A stretch of 64,000 nt of DNA from Paracoccus chinensis (GTDB lineage: Bacteria; Pseudomonadota; Alphaproteobacteria; Rhodobacterales; Rhodobacteraceae): assembly GCF_900102885.1 (NCBI RefSeq), contig NZ_FNGE01000005.1:124001-188000 (forward strand), in the 5' to 3' direction. The position numbers and the translations under genes were made by a program. Under the pieces are notes generated by a model. It worked only from the letters and a program-made list of their open reading frames with translations, made no database searches and was not told the origin of the DNA. Every line of letters begins with the position of its first letter. Position 1 is the first letter of the stretch. Positions 44,768-54,768 of the stretch are shown here, one piece after another.

Positions 44768-45229
44768 ATGATCCAGCTCAAGCTCTTGATCTGGTTCATG
44801 GCGCCGGTGGGCATGATGGCTGCGATTTCCTTTATCCTCTACCGCAGCGAGACCGACATCCGTCCCGGCAGCGAGATGGCGCGGGTGCTGATGGACAAGG
44901 CGCGCCGCTGGAACGAGCGCTTCGACCTGACCGGCTTCCTGCATCACGAGGACGGCTTCTTCTTCCAATGGCTCGAAGGCCAGCCCGACAACCTGGCCGC
45001 CATCATGGAGCGGATCGAGCGCGACCCCCGGCACCGGAACCTGACCTATCTGGCGCGCGGCACGCAGGCCGAGCGACAGTTTTCCCGTTGGCGGATGGGC
45101 TATTCCACGCGCAGCGAGGCCTCGGTCCTTCGCTGGCTGGCCGATCATCCCGTCGTGATCCGAGAACGGAAGGAATACGCGGCGGGGATGCTGGCCTTCC
45201 TGCGGGAACGCGAGTCCCTGCTGAACTGA
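44768..45229 (+). CDS. Short BLUF-domain blue-light photoreceptor
   Basis: 153 residues. Strand 1 reads ISFILYRSETDI with the flavin-contacting Tyr25. NERFDLTGFLHHEDGFFFQW supplies Asn49 and Gln67, FQWLEG is the BLUF signature, DPRHRN follows, and Trp108 lies in FSRWRMG. These match the Tyr21/Asn45/Gln63/Trp104 set of AppA, so FAD photochemistry should be intact. There is no effector domain. The N terminus is uncertain: starts at 44798, 44813 or 44816 would place strand 1 at the normal position, while ATG 44768 adds a hydrophobic 15-residue arm. Convergent with the FMN reductase gene. Confidence 0.85.
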   Translation: MIQLKLLIWFMAPVGMMAAISFILYRSETDIRPGSEMARVLMDKARRWNERFDLTGFLHHEDGFFFQWLEGQPDNLAAIMERIERDPRHRNLTYLARGTQAERQFSRWRMGYSTRSEASVLRWLADHPVVIRERKEYAAGMLAFLRERESLLN

Positions 45230-45232
45230 GCC

Positions 45233-45787
45233 TCAGCAGAGCCGCTCGATATGGGCGGCCAGGGCGTCGGTGTAGGTCTTCAGGAAGCCGCGCAGGCTTT
45301 CGTCGGTGACGGTGCCGTCCTCGGCGAATTTCTCGGGCTCGAACTTCAGGTAGAACTCGGGGTGGCCCATCACGACCATGCCCAGCGTGACCATCTGCGC
45401 CTTCAGCGCCAGTTGCGCCGCCGCCGTGCCGATGGCGCCGGTCGCCGCCCCGCAGCAGCCCGCGGGCTTGTTCACCCACACCGACTGGCCCCAGGGACGG
45501 CTGCCCCAGTCCAGCGCGTTGACCAGAACGCCGGGCACCGTGCGGTTGTATTCCGGCGTCACCAGCAGCACGCCGTCGGCCGCCGCGATCTGCGCGCGCA
45601 TCCGCTCGACCGCCTCGGGGCCGCGGCCTTCGTGCCACAGGTCGTCGTTGTAAAGCGGCAGGTCGCCGATCTCGACGAAGTCGAAGGCCAGCCCGCCCTC
45701 TGCGACCTTCGCCAGCGCCTTGGCAACGGTATGGTTGATCGACTGCGAACGCAGCGACCCGACAAGGACGGCAACGGTGCGGGACAT
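45233..45787 (-). CDS. NADPH-dependent FMN reductase (chromate/quinone reductase-like)
   Basis: 184 residues, flavodoxin-like fold. The FMN phosphate loop is VGSLRSQSINHTVA (about 8-21) and the second flavin contact is TPEYNRTVPGVLVNALDW (about 76-93). Members (ChrR, SsuE-like, YieF) reduce quinones, azo dyes or chromate with NAD(P)H. ATG 45787 starts the first strand directly; the in-frame ATG at 45811 is less likely. Single gene, convergent with the BLUF gene. Confidence 0.87.
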   Translation of the reverse strand: MSRTVAVLVGSLRSQSINHTVAKALAKVAEGGLAFDFVEIGDLPLYNDDLWHEGRGPEAVERMRAQIAAADGVLLVTPEYNRTVPGVLVNALDWGSRPWGQSVWVNKPAGCCGAATGAIGTAAAQLALKAQMVTLGMVVMGHPEFYLKFEPEKFAEDGTVTDESLRGFLKTYTDALAAHIERLC

Positions 45788-45892
45788 GGCAGCTCTCCTG
45801 ATCTTCAGCATCTGTTAGGGACAAGTGCGAAAGCTTGTTGATGTTCCCGAACGGATTGGCAACACCACGAGTCCGTGACAGGGGGACCGGCG

Positions 45893-47449
45893 ATGGCGTG
45901 GGTGGGCGATCTTCAGGCGATGCGCGTGCTGGCCCTGGCGCTGGCCGTCGCGGTGGCAATCCTGCTGGTAATCCTGCGGCGGCAGGCCGGCGCTCTTGCG
46001 GCGGCCCAAGCGGCGACGTTGAACGCAAAGGCCGAGACGCAGGCGGCGGGCCTGCGCGCGGCCGAGGCCACGGCCCGGCTGGACGGGCTGACCCAGCGGC
46101 TCGAGGACTTGGGCGACGAACGGGACGAGCTGCGCGACGCCCTGCATGCCAGCCGCGAACGCCTTGCCATGCTTGAGCGCGAGCTTGCGGGCGCCGCGAC
46201 CCGGCTTGAGTCCGCATCCACCCGCGCGGCCGAACTGGAAGGCGAGCGCGCCCAGTTGCGCCGCGCGCTGGACGAGACGCAGGCGCAACTGGCCCGGCAG
46301 GGGCGGGAATTGGCCGAGGTGCGCCTTGCCGCCGCCAAGGACCGCGAGACGGCCGAGCAGAACCTGGCCCTGCTGCGCGAGTTGCGCGAGGAGATGAGCG
46401 GCCAGTTCCGCCTGATGGCGGATGAGTCCCTGCGCCGTCAGGGGGCCGACCTGGAAAAGGCCCACAGCGAACGTCTGGCTGCCCTGCTGACCCCCTTCCG
46501 CGAGCAGGTGCAGGGCTTCCAGACAGAATTGCAGGCCCGCAACAAGGCCGCCGACGAGGAGCGCGCCATGCTGCGCGAACAGATCGAGGGGCTGCACCGG
46601 CGATCCGAGGAGATCGGCCGCGACGCGGTGGCGCTGACCCGCGCGCTGAAGGGCGAGAAGCAGCGGCAGGGCGCCTGGGGCGAGATGATCCTGGAACGGG
46701 TGCTGGAAGGCTCGGGGCTAGAACGGGGAACGCATTACGTCACGCAGGAAAGCTGGCGGGCCGAGGACGGCAAGCTGTGGCGCCCCGACGTGGTCGTGCA
46801 CCTGCCGCGCCGGAAGGTGCTGGTGATCGACAGCAAGGTCTCGCTGAACGACTACGAGACGGCCGTCAACGCCGAGGTGCCGGGCGACCGCAACGCCGCG
46901 CTGAGGCGCCATGTCACGGCAATCCGCACCCATGTAGCGACGCTGTCGGACAAGGGATACCAGCGGATCGACGACGCCTCGGTCGATTACGTCGTGATGT
47001 TCATCCCCATCGAGGGCGCCCTGTCGGAAGCCCTGCGCGTCGATCCCGACCTCGGGCTTTCGGCCCTGAACCAGCGGGTCGTGCTGGCGACGCCCATGAC
47101 CCTGATGCCCATGCTGCGGACCGTCGATCACATCTGGGCCGTCGAGCGGCGCGAAACCAACGCGATGGAGATCGCCCAGCGCGCGGGCCACCTTTACGAC
47201 AAGCTCGCGCTGTTCGTGGACGCGATGGAGGACGTGGGCAAGTCTCTGGACGGGGCGGTGCGGGCGCATGGGCAGGCCATGGACCGGCTGACCCGCGGCG
47301 GGGGCAACGTGATCGGACAGGTCGAGAAGCTGCGCGCCCTGGGTGCGCGGGCGCAGAAGCGCATCTCGGTCGATCACGATGCCGAAGCCTCGCCCCCCCT
47401 GCGGCTGCTGGAAGCGGGGGAACAGGGGCAGACTGCGCCTATGTCGTAG
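45893..47449 (+). CDS. rmuC: DNA recombination protein RmuC
   Basis: 518 residues. An N-terminal membrane segment ([18 protein letters not shown], about 8-25) is followed by a long Ala/Arg/Glu-rich coiled coil (about 35-270). The RmuC domain (about 265-470) contains [34 protein letters not shown] and [14 protein letters not shown], a PD-(D/E)XK-like core with Asp...Lys in VIDSKVS. RmuC limits inversions at short inverted repeats and may act as a nuclease. ATG 45893 has GGGGGA at good distance; GTG 45875 is an alternative. Confidence 0.9.
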   Translation: MAWVGDLQAMRVLALALAVAVAILLVILRRQAGALAAAQAATLNAKAETQAAGLRAAEATARLDGLTQRLEDLGDERDELRDALHASRERLAMLERELAGAATRLESASTRAAELEGERAQLRRALDETQAQLARQGRELAEVRLAAAKDRETAEQNLALLRELREEMSGQFRLMADESLRRQGADLEKAHSERLAALLTPFREQVQGFQTELQARNKAADEERAMLREQIEGLHRRSEEIGRDAVALTRALKGEKQRQGAWGEMILERVLEGSGLERGTHYVTQESWRAEDGKLWRPDVVVHLPRRKVLVIDSKVSLNDYETAVNAEVPGDRNAALRRHVTAIRTHVATLSDKGYQRIDDASVDYVVMFIPIEGALSEALRVDPDLGLSALNQRVVLATPMTLMPMLRTVDHIWAVERRETNAMEIAQRAGHLYDKLALFVDAMEDVGKSLDGAVRAHGQAMDRLTRGGGNVIGQVEKLRALGARAQKRISVDHDAEASPPLRLLEAGEQGQTAPMS

Positions 47450-47544
47450 GTCCGTCCAGATGTAGTGATTCGCTGCATCCCCTATGCAAATCCTGCGACA
47501 GTCCCTATTCTAAAGGACAGTCATGGATGCATGGGGACGAACCG

Positions 47545-48003
47545 ATGCGCTGCCCCTTCTGCGGAAACGCCGACACCCAGGTCAAGGACTCGCGCCCGGC
47601 CGAGGATAACGTCGCCATCCGCCGCCGCCGCTTTTGCCCCTCCTGCGGGGGGCGCTTCACGACCTATGAACGGGTGCAGCTGCGCGACCTGGTCGTGCTG
47701 AAATCCAATGGGAGGCGCGAGGATTTCGACCGCGACAAGCTGGCCCGCTCCATCCGCATCGCCATGCAGAAGCGCCCGATCGAGTCCGAGCGCATCGACC
47801 AGGTGATCTCGGGCATCGTGCGGCGGCTGGAAAGCATGGGCGACACGGACATCCCGTCCAAGGTCATCGGCGAGATCGTGATGGACACGCTGGCCCGGAT
47901 CGACACGGTCGCCTATGTGCGTTTTGCCAGCGTCTACAAGAATTTCCAAGCGGCGGACGACTTCGACCGCTTTGTGTCGGAACTCCGTCCGGCCTCCGAG
48001 TGA
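47545..48003 (+). CDS. nrdR: Transcriptional repressor NrdR
   Basis: 152 residues. The zinc ribbon [18 protein letters not shown] ... [16 protein letters not shown] (four Cys) is followed by an ATP-cone (about 49-139: [20 protein letters not shown]). NrdR binds NrdR boxes upstream of ribonucleotide reductase genes, with dATP/ATP as effectors. GGGGA is 8 nt before ATG 47545. The stop overlaps the GTG start of ribD (GTGA), a conserved coupling in proteobacteria. No nrd gene is in the window. Confidence 0.95.
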   Translation: MRCPFCGNADTQVKDSRPAEDNVAIRRRRFCPSCGGRFTTYERVQLRDLVVLKSNGRREDFDRDKLARSIRIAMQKRPIESERIDQVISGIVRRLESMGDTDIPSKVIGEIVMDTLARIDTVAYVRFASVYKNFQAADDFDRFVSELRPASE

Positions 48004-49001
48004 CCCCCGACCTGCGCCACATGGACCACGCGCTGCGGTTGGCGCGGCGGGGCTTGGGCAACGTCTGGCCGAACCCCGCCGTGGGCTGCGTCTTGGTGGC
48101 CGTGGACCGGATCGTGGGTCGCGGCTGGACCCAGCCCGGCGGACGCCCCCATGCCGAGCGGATGGCCCTGGACATGGCCGGTCCGGCTGCGCGCGGCGCC
48201 ACAGCCTATGTCACCCTTGAACCCTGCGCGCACCACGGCCGCACCCCGCCCTGCGCCGAAGGACTGATCCATGCGGGCGTGGCGCGGGTCGCCACGGCCC
48301 TGACCGACCCCGACCCGCGCGTCGCCGGGCGCGGCCATGCCATGCTGCGCGCCGCCGGGATCGAGGTCACCGAGGGGCTGCGGGCCCAGGCAGCCGCCGC
48401 CCTGCAGGGCGGCTTCCTGAGCCGCGTGACCAGGGGCCGCCCGATGGTGACGCTGAAACTCGCCACCAGCTTTGACGGGCGGATCGCCACCGCTACCGGC
48501 GAAAGCCGCTGGATCACGGGCGAGGCCGCGCGCCGCCATGTCCACCTGCTGCGCCTGATGCACGACGCCGTCATGGTCGGCGCGGGCACGGCGCGGGCGG
48601 ACCGTCCGGCGCTGAACGTGCGCGGCTTCGGCCCCGTCCGCCAGCCCGTGAGGGTGGTGCTGGCGAACGGCGCCATCCCGCCCCTGCCTCACGAGGATGC
48701 CGACCACGGCCCCCTGTGGGTGCTGCCCGGCCCGCCTGCCGAGGCCTTGGCCGAGCTTGGCCGCCGCGGGATCACGCGGGTCTTCTGCGAAGGAGGCGGC
48801 CAGCTTGCCGCCGCGCTGCTGGCCGAGGGGCTGGTGGACGAACTGGTCGGCCATACCGCCGGCGTGGTCCTGGGCGGCGACGGGCGCGCGGCCGTGGCGC
48901 CAATGGAACTGGCTGCCCTGGCCGATGCGCCGCGCTTCCGGCTGGCCGAGACCCGGGCACTGGGTGGCGACGTGCTCCACCGCTGGGTCCGAAAAGCGTA
49001 G
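48000..49001 (+). CDS. ribD: Bifunctional diaminohydroxyphosphoribosylaminopyrimidine deaminase / reductase RibD
   Basis: 333 residues. The deaminase domain (1-145) has zinc ligands His51 (HAE, with Glu53 as acid/base), Cys76 and Cys85 ([13 protein letters not shown]). The reductase domain (about 150-330) starts [20 protein letters not shown] and contains [15 protein letters not shown]. It performs steps 2 and 3 of riboflavin synthesis. GTG 48000 lies in a GTGA overlap with nrdR; ATG 48021 is the alternative. It is separated by about 13 kb from the ribE-ribB-ribH cluster, although nrdR-ribD-ribE-ribB-ribH-nusB is often contiguous in relatives. Confidence 0.92.
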   Translation: MTPDLRHMDHALRLARRGLGNVWPNPAVGCVLVAVDRIVGRGWTQPGGRPHAERMALDMAGPAARGATAYVTLEPCAHHGRTPPCAEGLIHAGVARVATALTDPDPRVAGRGHAMLRAAGIEVTEGLRAQAAAALQGGFLSRVTRGRPMVTLKLATSFDGRIATATGESRWITGEAARRHVHLLRLMHDAVMVGAGTARADRPALNVRGFGPVRQPVRVVLANGAIPPLPHEDADHGPLWVLPGPPAEALAELGRRGITRVFCEGGGQLAAALLAEGLVDELVGHTAGVVLGGDGRAAVAPMELAALADAPRFRLAETRALGGDVLHRWVRKA

Positions 49002-49166
49002 GACAGGGCGCGGCTGCCCTCTGGAAAAGGCCCGAAGCATATTCTCTGACAAGCCCCGGTTCAGAGCGCGCGGGCACAAGGCAAAGGATTCTTCCCGGCC
49101 TACTGCGCCTCAAGCGCGCGCTGGTCTGCCTTGCCGCCATCCTCCGGGCTTTCTATCCTGCGCCCG

Positions 49167-49679
49167 ATGCCGGTTCGCGCCACCTTTTCCCGCTTCTGCC
49201 GCCTTGCCGCGCTTGCCGTGCTGCCGGCGGCCTGCGGCGGCGCGGACGATGCCTATCCCCGCCTTGTGCCGCTGTCCGAGCTGAACGCCCCGCCCGCGAT
49301 CCCCGCCCATGCCGCCGAGGCGGCCGCCGATCCCGAGGCCGTGGGCGAAGCCCTGCGCGCCCGCCGCGCCGAGGCGGCCGCCCGTGCTGCCGCCGCACAG
49401 GGGACCCCTGCGGATACCGCCGCCCTGACCCGCCGCGCCGCCGCGCTGCGGGATCGCGCCGAGGAACTGTCCCGCCGCGATCCGGGCGCGGCGGGCGTCT
49501 CGGTCAGCGCCGCGCCCTCACAGTCCGCCCCAGACACCGACCCGGAAACCGCCGCCCGTGCGCGGGCCCTGCGCGAGCGCGCGCGCCGGATGCTGGACGG
49601 CGATGCGGCTCCTGCCGACCTTCCGCCCTGCCCCCCCGGCACGGCCGACCCCACCGCCGCCGGCTGCCTGCCCCGCTGA
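49167..49679 (+). CDS. Alanine-rich putative lipoprotein
   Basis: 170 residues. Signal MPVRATFSRFCRLAALAVLP with the lipobox around LPAAC (Cys22). The mature part is very Ala/Arg-rich and likely coiled-coil (EALRARRAEAAARAAAAQG, AALRDRAEELSRR), ending PPCPPGTADPTAAGCLPR with two Cys that could form a disulfide. No family recognised. The ATG at 49167 begins the signal; the upstream in-frame ATG at 49131 is less likely. It lies 28 nt before lldD. Confidence 0.65.
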   Translation: MPVRATFSRFCRLAALAVLPAACGGADDAYPRLVPLSELNAPPAIPAHAAEAAADPEAVGEALRARRAEAAARAAAAQGTPADTAALTRRAAALRDRAEELSRRDPGAAGVSVSAAPSQSAPDTDPETAARARALRERARRMLDGDAAPADLPPCPPGTADPTAAGCLPR

Positions 49680-49707
49680 AGCGGCCGTTCACCCCCAGAG
49701 GATACCC

Positions 49708-50871
49708 ATGCCCGTCATCACCTGCATCGACGACCTCAAGCGCCTGCACAAGGCGCGCACCCCGCGCATGTTCTACGACTATGCGGAATCGGGCAGCTAC
49801 ACCGAACAGACCTTCCGCGAGAACACGACCGACTTTTCCAAGATCCGCCTGCGCCAGAAGGTGGCCGTGGACATGACGGGCCGCAGCCTCGCCTCGGACA
49901 TGGTGGGGCTGCCGGTCTCCATGCCGGTGGGCCTTGCGCCCGTGGGGATGACGGGGATGCAGCGGGCGGATGGCGAGATCAAGGCGGCCCGCGCCGCCGA
50001 GGCCTTCGGCGTGCCCTTCTGCCTGTCCACCATGTCGATCTGCTCGATCGAGGACGTGGCGCTGCACACCACCCGGCCCTTCATGTTCCAGCTTTACGTG
50101 ATGAAGGACCAGGAGTTCCTGGAGAACATCATCGCCCGCGCCAAGGCCGCGAACTGCTCGGCCCTCGTGCTGACGCTGGACCTGCAGATCCTCGGGCAGC
50201 GGCACAAGGACCTCAAGAACGGGCTTTCGGCGCCGCCGAAGCTGACCCCTTCCTCCATCGCGGACCTCGCGACCCGCTGGCGCTGGGGGATCGAGATGCT
50301 GCAAACGAAGCGCCGTTTCTTCGGCAACATCGTGGGCCATGCCAAGGGCGTGACCGACACCGCCAACCTCGCCAGCTGGACGGCCGAGCAGTTCGACCCG
50401 CAGCTCGACTGGACCAAGATCGCGCGCATCCGCGACCTGTGGGGCGGCAAGCTGATCCTGAAAGGCATCCTGGATGCCGAGGACGCCCGCATCGCCGCCG
50501 ACTTCGGCGCGGACGCCATCGTGGTCTCGAACCACGGCGGGCGGCAGCTCGACGGCGCGCTCAGTTCCATCCGGATGCTGCCCGAGATCGTGGCCGCCGT
50601 GGGCGACCGGGTCGAGATCCACATGGATTCCGGCATCCGCTCGGGCCAGGACGTGCTGAAGGCGCTGGCGCTGGGGGCGCATGCGACCTGGATCGGGCGG
50701 GCCTGGGTCCATGGTCTCGGCGCCTTGGGGCAAGAGGGCGTGACCGCCGCGCTGGAGGTGATCCGCAAGGAACTGGACATCACCATGGCGCTGTGCGGCG
50801 AGCGCGACATCCGCAACGTCGGCCGCCACAACGCCCTCGTCCCCGCGGAATGGAGCCGCGACTACGTCTGA
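49708..50871 (+). CDS. lldD: FMN-dependent L-lactate dehydrogenase LldD
   Basis: 387 residues, alpha-hydroxy-acid oxidase TIM barrel. PVGLAPVGMTGMQ and LCLSTMS-type FMN contacts lie around 74-112, Tyr130 and Gln128 in FQLYV, and His276 in SNHGGRQLDG is the catalytic base. It oxidises L-lactate to pyruvate and feeds the quinone pool. AGAGGA precedes ATG 49708. No lldP permease or lldR regulator is adjacent, so it may serve general L-lactate oxidation; another alpha-hydroxy acid is possible. Confidence 0.9.
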   Translation: MPVITCIDDLKRLHKARTPRMFYDYAESGSYTEQTFRENTTDFSKIRLRQKVAVDMTGRSLASDMVGLPVSMPVGLAPVGMTGMQRADGEIKAARAAEAFGVPFCLSTMSICSIEDVALHTTRPFMFQLYVMKDQEFLENIIARAKAANCSALVLTLDLQILGQRHKDLKNGLSAPPKLTPSSIADLATRWRWGIEMLQTKRRFFGNIVGHAKGVTDTANLASWTAEQFDPQLDWTKIARIRDLWGGKLILKGILDAEDARIAADFGADAIVVSNHGGRQLDGALSSIRMLPEIVAAVGDRVEIHMDSGIRSGQDVLKALALGAHATWIGRAWVHGLGALGQEGVTAALEVIRKELDITMALCGERDIRNVGRHNALVPAEWSRDYV

Positions 50872-51028
50872 GCCGCAGCCCGCTCGGGGCTGGCAGATTG
50901 AATGTGACGCAGCGTCCCGGAAGGCGTATGTTCATGGCATCCGGCAGTTTTCTTCCCCGCGCGGGAGCAGGCGGGTCGTCGCGGCTGCCGGCAGGACTCC
51001 GATGCATCATGCTCCGGGAGGGACCACC

Positions 51029-51376
51029 ATGAGACTTCGTTCAGGCTTCGCGGCGGGGGGGATCGTCCTGCTGACCCTGGGCGCCGCGCAGGCGCAGTCC
51101 GTCGCCACGGACGCGAATGGCCGGACGCTTTACACCTTCGACCAGGACAGCGGCGGGACCTCGGCCTGCTACGACCAGTGCGCCGTCAACTGGCCGCCCG
51201 TCCTGGGACAGGAGGGCAGCGAGATGGGGCCGAACTGGACGCTGGTCCCGCGCACCGACGGCACCATGCAGATGGCCTACAAGGGCAAGCCCGTCTATTA
51301 CTACATCGGCGACCAGAATCCCGGTGACGTGACGGGCGACGGCAAGGGCGGGGTCTGGCACGTCCTCAAGCCCTGA
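51029..51376 (+). CDS. Secreted PF03640-repeat (COG4315-type) protein
   Basis: 115 residues. Signal peptide MRLRSGFAAGGIVLLTLGAA is probably cleaved after AQA. The mature part contains two repeats of the type DANGRTLYTFDQDSGGTSAC and YKGKPVYYYIGDQNPGDVTG, with CYDQCAVNWPPVL between them (a Cys pair, likely disulfide) and a C-terminal WHVLKP. Function of the family is unknown; it is periplasmic or cell-surface. GGGAGGG lies about 8 nt before ATG 51029. Confidence 0.85.
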   Translation: MRLRSGFAAGGIVLLTLGAAQAQSVATDANGRTLYTFDQDSGGTSACYDQCAVNWPPVLGQEGSEMGPNWTLVPRTDGTMQMAYKGKPVYYYIGDQNPGDVTGDGKGGVWHVLKP

Positions 51377-51419
51377 CCCGCCGCCCGCGCGGGCCCTCGC
51401 AGCCGGCCGATCTTCTCAC

Positions 51420-51448
51420 TTTCCAATCCTCCGGCACCCGTGTATAGG
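51420..51448 (+). promoter_or_regulatory. Candidate sigma-70 promoter of rplY
   Basis: TTTCCA (51420-51425), a 17-nt spacer and TATAGG (51443-51448) lie about 60 nt before the rplY start; the leader then runs to an AAAGG ribosome site. Confidence 0.45.
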
Positions 51449-51507
51449 GCCGGCTTCCGGTCAGGCACCCTTGGAGGCTGGCCGGCTGCAACCTGAAAGG
51501 AACGAAC

Positions 51508-52125
51508 ATGGCCAAAGAGATCCAGGATCTGGTGGCCGAGGCACGCGCGGGGACAGGCAAGGGGGCCGCCCGCCAAGCTCGCCGCAACGGCAAGGTGCCC
51601 GGTATTGTCTACGGTGACGGCAAGGAGCCTCTGGCGATCCAGATGGACTTCAACCCCCTTCTGACCAAGCTGCGCGCCGGCCGCTTCATGTCCACGCTGT
51701 GGAACCTGAAGGTCGAGGGCCAGGACGACGTCCGCGTCATCTGCCGCGGTGTCCAGCGCGACGTGGTCAAGGACCTGCCGACGCACATCGACTTCATGCG
51801 CACGCACCGCAACTCGCGCGTGAACCTGTTCGTGCATGTCGAGTTCATCAACCACGAGGACAGCCCCGGCCTCAAGCGCGGCGGCACCCTGGTCGTGGTT
51901 CGCCCCGAGGTCGAACTGGTCGTCACCGCCGGTGACATCCCCGAGCAGATCGTCGTGGACCTGAAGGGCCGCAAGATCGGCGACGTGATCCACATCGACG
52001 ACGTGGAACTGCCCGCCGGCGCGAAGCCCACGATCGACCGCAACTTCGTCATCGCCAACATCACCGCGCCCTCGGGCCTGGCCGCCAGCGACGACGAGGC
52101 CGAGGAAGCCCCCGCCGAGGCCTGA
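51508..52125 (+). CDS. rplY: 50S ribosomal protein L25/general stress protein Ctc
   Basis: 205 residues, the long two-domain form. The 5S-rRNA-binding L25 domain (about 1-95) has [20 protein letters not shown]. The TL5/Ctc beta domain (about 100-190) has [20 protein letters not shown] and [20 protein letters not shown]. The tail is acidic. It stabilises 5S rRNA in the central protuberance. The intrinsic terminator at 52148-52174 closes a single-gene unit. The usual neighbour pth is not seen. Confidence 0.94.
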   Translation: MAKEIQDLVAEARAGTGKGAARQARRNGKVPGIVYGDGKEPLAIQMDFNPLLTKLRAGRFMSTLWNLKVEGQDDVRVICRGVQRDVVKDLPTHIDFMRTHRNSRVNLFVHVEFINHEDSPGLKRGGTLVVVRPEVELVVTAGDIPEQIVVDLKGRKIGDVIHIDDVELPAGAKPTIDRNFVIANITAPSGLAASDDEAEEAPAEA

Positions 52126-52147
52126 TCGCCACGGACGAATGACCCTG

Positions 52148-52174
52148 AAGGGCGGTGCCACGGCGCCGCCCTTT
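52148..52174 (+). terminator. Intrinsic terminator of rplY
   Basis: AAGGGCGG ... CCGCCCTT stem enclosing TGCCACGGCG, followed by TCG; 22 nt after the rplY stop. Confidence 0.75.
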
Positions 52175-52301
52175 CGCGTTTCCGGGCCTCCTGATCTTCT
52201 GTCCGCAATCATCCCGGAATCGTCCTATACGACGACGGGGCAGAGCCCTGGTCGGCGCACCCACCTTTCACCCCCTCCCCTTCGTTGCTACATCCCCCCG
52301 C

Positions 52302-53639
52302 ATGACCCACCCCATCCATATCGTCGGCGCCGGCATGGCGGGCTCCGAAGCCGCGTGGCAGGCCGCCCAGGCCGGAGTCCCGGTGATCCTGCACGAGATG
52401 CGCCCCCAGGTCGGCACCTTCGCCCACAGGACGGGCGACTGCGCCGAGATGGTCTGTTCCAACAGCTTCCGCTCGGATGACGACGTGAACAACGCCGTGG
52501 GCCAGCTGCATTGGGAAATGCGCGCGGCAGGCGGCCTCATCATGACCGCCGCCGACCGCCACAAGCTGCCCGCGGGCGGCGCCCTGGCCGTGGACCGCGA
52601 CGCCTTCTCGGCCGACGTGACCGCCGCCCTGCGCGCCCATCCGCTGGTCACCATCGAGGCAGGCGAGATCACCGCCCTGCCTGACGAGGGCAACTGGATC
52701 ATCGCCACGGGGCCGCTGACCTCGGCTGCCCTGGGACAGGCGATTGCGGCGGAAACCGGGGCGGATGCGCTCGCCTTCTTCGACGCCATCGCCCCCATCG
52801 TCCATGCCGACACCATCGACATGAGCGTGGCCTGGCGGCAATCCCGCTATGACAAGGGCGAGACCGAGGAGGAGCGGACCGCCTACATCAACTGCCCCAT
52901 GACGCGAGCGGAATACGACGCCTTCATCGACGCCCTTCTGGCCGCCGAGAAGACCGAGTTCCACGAAGGGGAAACTGCCGGCTACTTTGACGGCTGCCTG
53001 CCCATCGAAGTCATGGCCGAGCGCGGCCGCGACACCCTGCGCCACGGGCCGATGAAGCCGGTCGGGCTGACGAACGCCCACAAGCCGGGGGAGAAACCTT
53101 ACGCGGTGGTCCAGCTTCGGCGGGATAACGCACTGGGAACACTGTATAATATCGTCGGCTTCCAGACGAAGATGAAATACGGCGCGCAGACGCAGGTCTT
53201 CCGCATGATCCCCGGTCTGCAGGACGCGAGCTTTGCCCGGTTGGGCGGCATCCACCGCAACACCTTCCTGAACTCGCCCACGCTGCTGGACGACCGGATG
53301 CGGTTGCGGTCCCGCCCTCAGGTCCGCTTCGCCGGGCAGGTGACGGGGGTCGAAGGCTATGTCGAAAGCGCCGCGATGGGTCTGCTGGCGGGCCGCATGG
53401 CCGCCGCGCAGGCGCTGGGGCGCGACCTTCTCCCTCCGCCCGGCACGACGGCGATGGGGGCGCTGGTCCATCACATCACCGGCGGCGCCGAGGCCAAGAC
53501 CTTCCAGCCGATGAACGTGAACTTCGGCCTCTTCCCCCCGGTCGAGGCCAAGTCGGGCCGTCGCGGCCGCAAGGACCGCTATCCGGCCTATACCGACCGC
53601 GCCAAGCAGGATTTCCAGGTGTGGCTCTCGGCGCAGTAA
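52302..53639 (+). CDS. trmFO: tRNA (uracil-54-C5) methyltransferase, folate/FAD-dependent, TrmFO
   Basis: 445 residues. The FAD-binding [20 protein letters not shown] (5-24) and the catalytic-cysteine motif [13 protein letters not shown] (about 47-59) are diagnostic. [20 protein letters not shown] and [19 protein letters not shown] are the conserved middle and [20 protein letters not shown] the C-terminal FAD contact. It uses methylene-tetrahydrofolate and FADH2 to make ribothymidine-54 in tRNAs. ATG 52302 begins the Rossmann fold at once. gluQ starts inside its 3' end. Confidence 0.94.
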   Translation: MTHPIHIVGAGMAGSEAAWQAAQAGVPVILHEMRPQVGTFAHRTGDCAEMVCSNSFRSDDDVNNAVGQLHWEMRAAGGLIMTAADRHKLPAGGALAVDRDAFSADVTAALRAHPLVTIEAGEITALPDEGNWIIATGPLTSAALGQAIAAETGADALAFFDAIAPIVHADTIDMSVAWRQSRYDKGETEEERTAYINCPMTRAEYDAFIDALLAAEKTEFHEGETAGYFDGCLPIEVMAERGRDTLRHGPMKPVGLTNAHKPGEKPYAVVQLRRDNALGTLYNIVGFQTKMKYGAQTQVFRMIPGLQDASFARLGGIHRNTFLNSPTLLDDRMRLRSRPQVRFAGQVTGVEGYVESAAMGLLAGRMAAAQALGRDLLPPPGTTAMGALVHHITGGAEAKTFQPMNVNFGLFPPVEAKSGRRGRKDRYPAYTDRAKQDFQVWLSAQ

Positions 53640-54472
53640 GGCGAACGCGCTTTGCGCCATCGCCCACCGGGCCGCTGCACCTCGGGCACGCCTTCGCGGC
53701 GCTAACTGCCGCGCGGCTGGCTGATCCCGGCGAGTTCCTGCTGCGGATCGAGGACATCGACCGTTCCCGCTGCCGCCCCGAATGGGAGGCGGCGATCCAC
53801 GAGGACCTGCGCTGGCTCGACCTTTCCTGGCCGCAGCCGGTGATGCGCCAATCCGACCGCCTGCCCTCCTACCGCGCGGCGCTGGACCGGCTGGCGGAGA
53901 TGGGCCTGCTCTACCCCTGCCGCTGCCGCCGGGCCGACATCGCGGCGGCCCTCTCTGCCCCGCAGGAGGGCGTGATCGGCCCCGATGGCCCGGTCTATCC
54001 CGGCACCTGCCGGGGGCGAAGGATGAGCGACGCCGGCCACGAGGACGCGATCCGGCTGGACGTGCGCTGCGCCTTCGAGCGGCTGGGCCTCGATCGCATC
54101 GGCTTTCAGGACGAGGTGGTGCTGCCCGGCCAGCGCCATGAACTGACGGCCGAGGACTTCATCGCCGGGGTGGGCGACGTGGTTCTGGCCCGGCGCGGCA
54201 TGGGGACGAGCTATCACCTGTCGGTCGTCGTGGACGATGCCGCGCAGGGGATCACGCTGGTCACGCGCGGCAAGGACCTGTTCGACTCGACCTACATCCA
54301 CGCGCTTCTACAGGCGCTGCTGGAGCTTCCGCAGCCGCTTTACCATCACCACCGCTTGGTCCGGGACGATGCGGGCAAGCGGCTGGCCAAGCGCGACGAC
54401 GCCCGCGCGATCCGCAGCTATCGCGAGGCGGGGCTGACGCCCGCAGACATCCGCCGGATGGTCGGGCTCTAG
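53621..54472 (+). CDS. gluQ: Glutamyl-Q tRNA(Asp) synthetase
   Basis: 283 residues, the truncated GluRS paralogue lacking the anticodon-binding domain. The HIGH-equivalent is [12 protein letters not shown] (about 15-26). Zinc-site cysteines lie in [10 protein letters not shown] and [16 protein letters not shown]-like [12 protein letters not shown] lies near the C terminus. It attaches glutamate to queuosine at position 34 of tRNA-Asp. The start is GTG 53621, inside trmFO (19-nt overlap). Its TAG lies in CTAG, which also supplies the stop of the gene on the other strand. Confidence 0.92.
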   Translation: MALGAVRRTRFAPSPTGPLHLGHAFAALTAARLADPGEFLLRIEDIDRSRCRPEWEAAIHEDLRWLDLSWPQPVMRQSDRLPSYRAALDRLAEMGLLYPCRCRRADIAAALSAPQEGVIGPDGPVYPGTCRGRRMSDAGHEDAIRLDVRCAFERLGLDRIGFQDEVVLPGQRHELTAEDFIAGVGDVVLARRGMGTSYHLSVVVDDAAQGITLVTRGKDLFDSTYIHALLQALLELPQPLYHHHRLVRDDAGKRLAKRDDARAIRSYREAGLTPADIRRMVGL

Positions 54473-54726
54473 ATCCGCCGGTCCGGATAGCGCGACAGCA
54501 GGTCGTTGGTTTCCTGCGTGTTGCGGTAGATCCCGGAGGCCACGAACATCAGCCCGGCCATGAGGACGACGTAAAGTCCGCCGCCCACCAGGATGGCCAG
54601 TCCCTGCCAGAAAGAGCCGAAGGGCTGAAGCATCGCCCCGATCCCCGCGACGGCCACGGCCAGCAGCGCCAGCACCGTGAACCAGACGAGCAGCCGCTCG
54701 GCGCAGTCGATGAAGAAATCCCGCAT
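54469..54726 (-). CDS. Small DUF6460-like inner-membrane protein
   Basis: 85 residues. Two hydrophobic helices at about 13-33 (LLVWFTVLALLAVAVAGIGA) and 44-66 (GLAILVGGGLYVVLMAGLMF), with a polar C terminus [20 protein letters not shown]. It looks like a small alphaproteobacterial membrane-protein family; the DUF number is only a guess. ATG 54726. It is convergent with gluQ and follows hisI on the same strand with a 42-nt gap, so co-transcription is possible. Confidence 0.68.
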   Translation of the reverse strand: MRDFFIDCAERLLVWFTVLALLAVAVAGIGAMLQPFGSFWQGLAILVGGGLYVVLMAGLMFVASGIYRNTQETNDLLSRYPDRRI

Positions 54727-54768
54727 TCCAAAACTCCGTTCAGACAGGACGGAGCTAGCATCGGGGTC

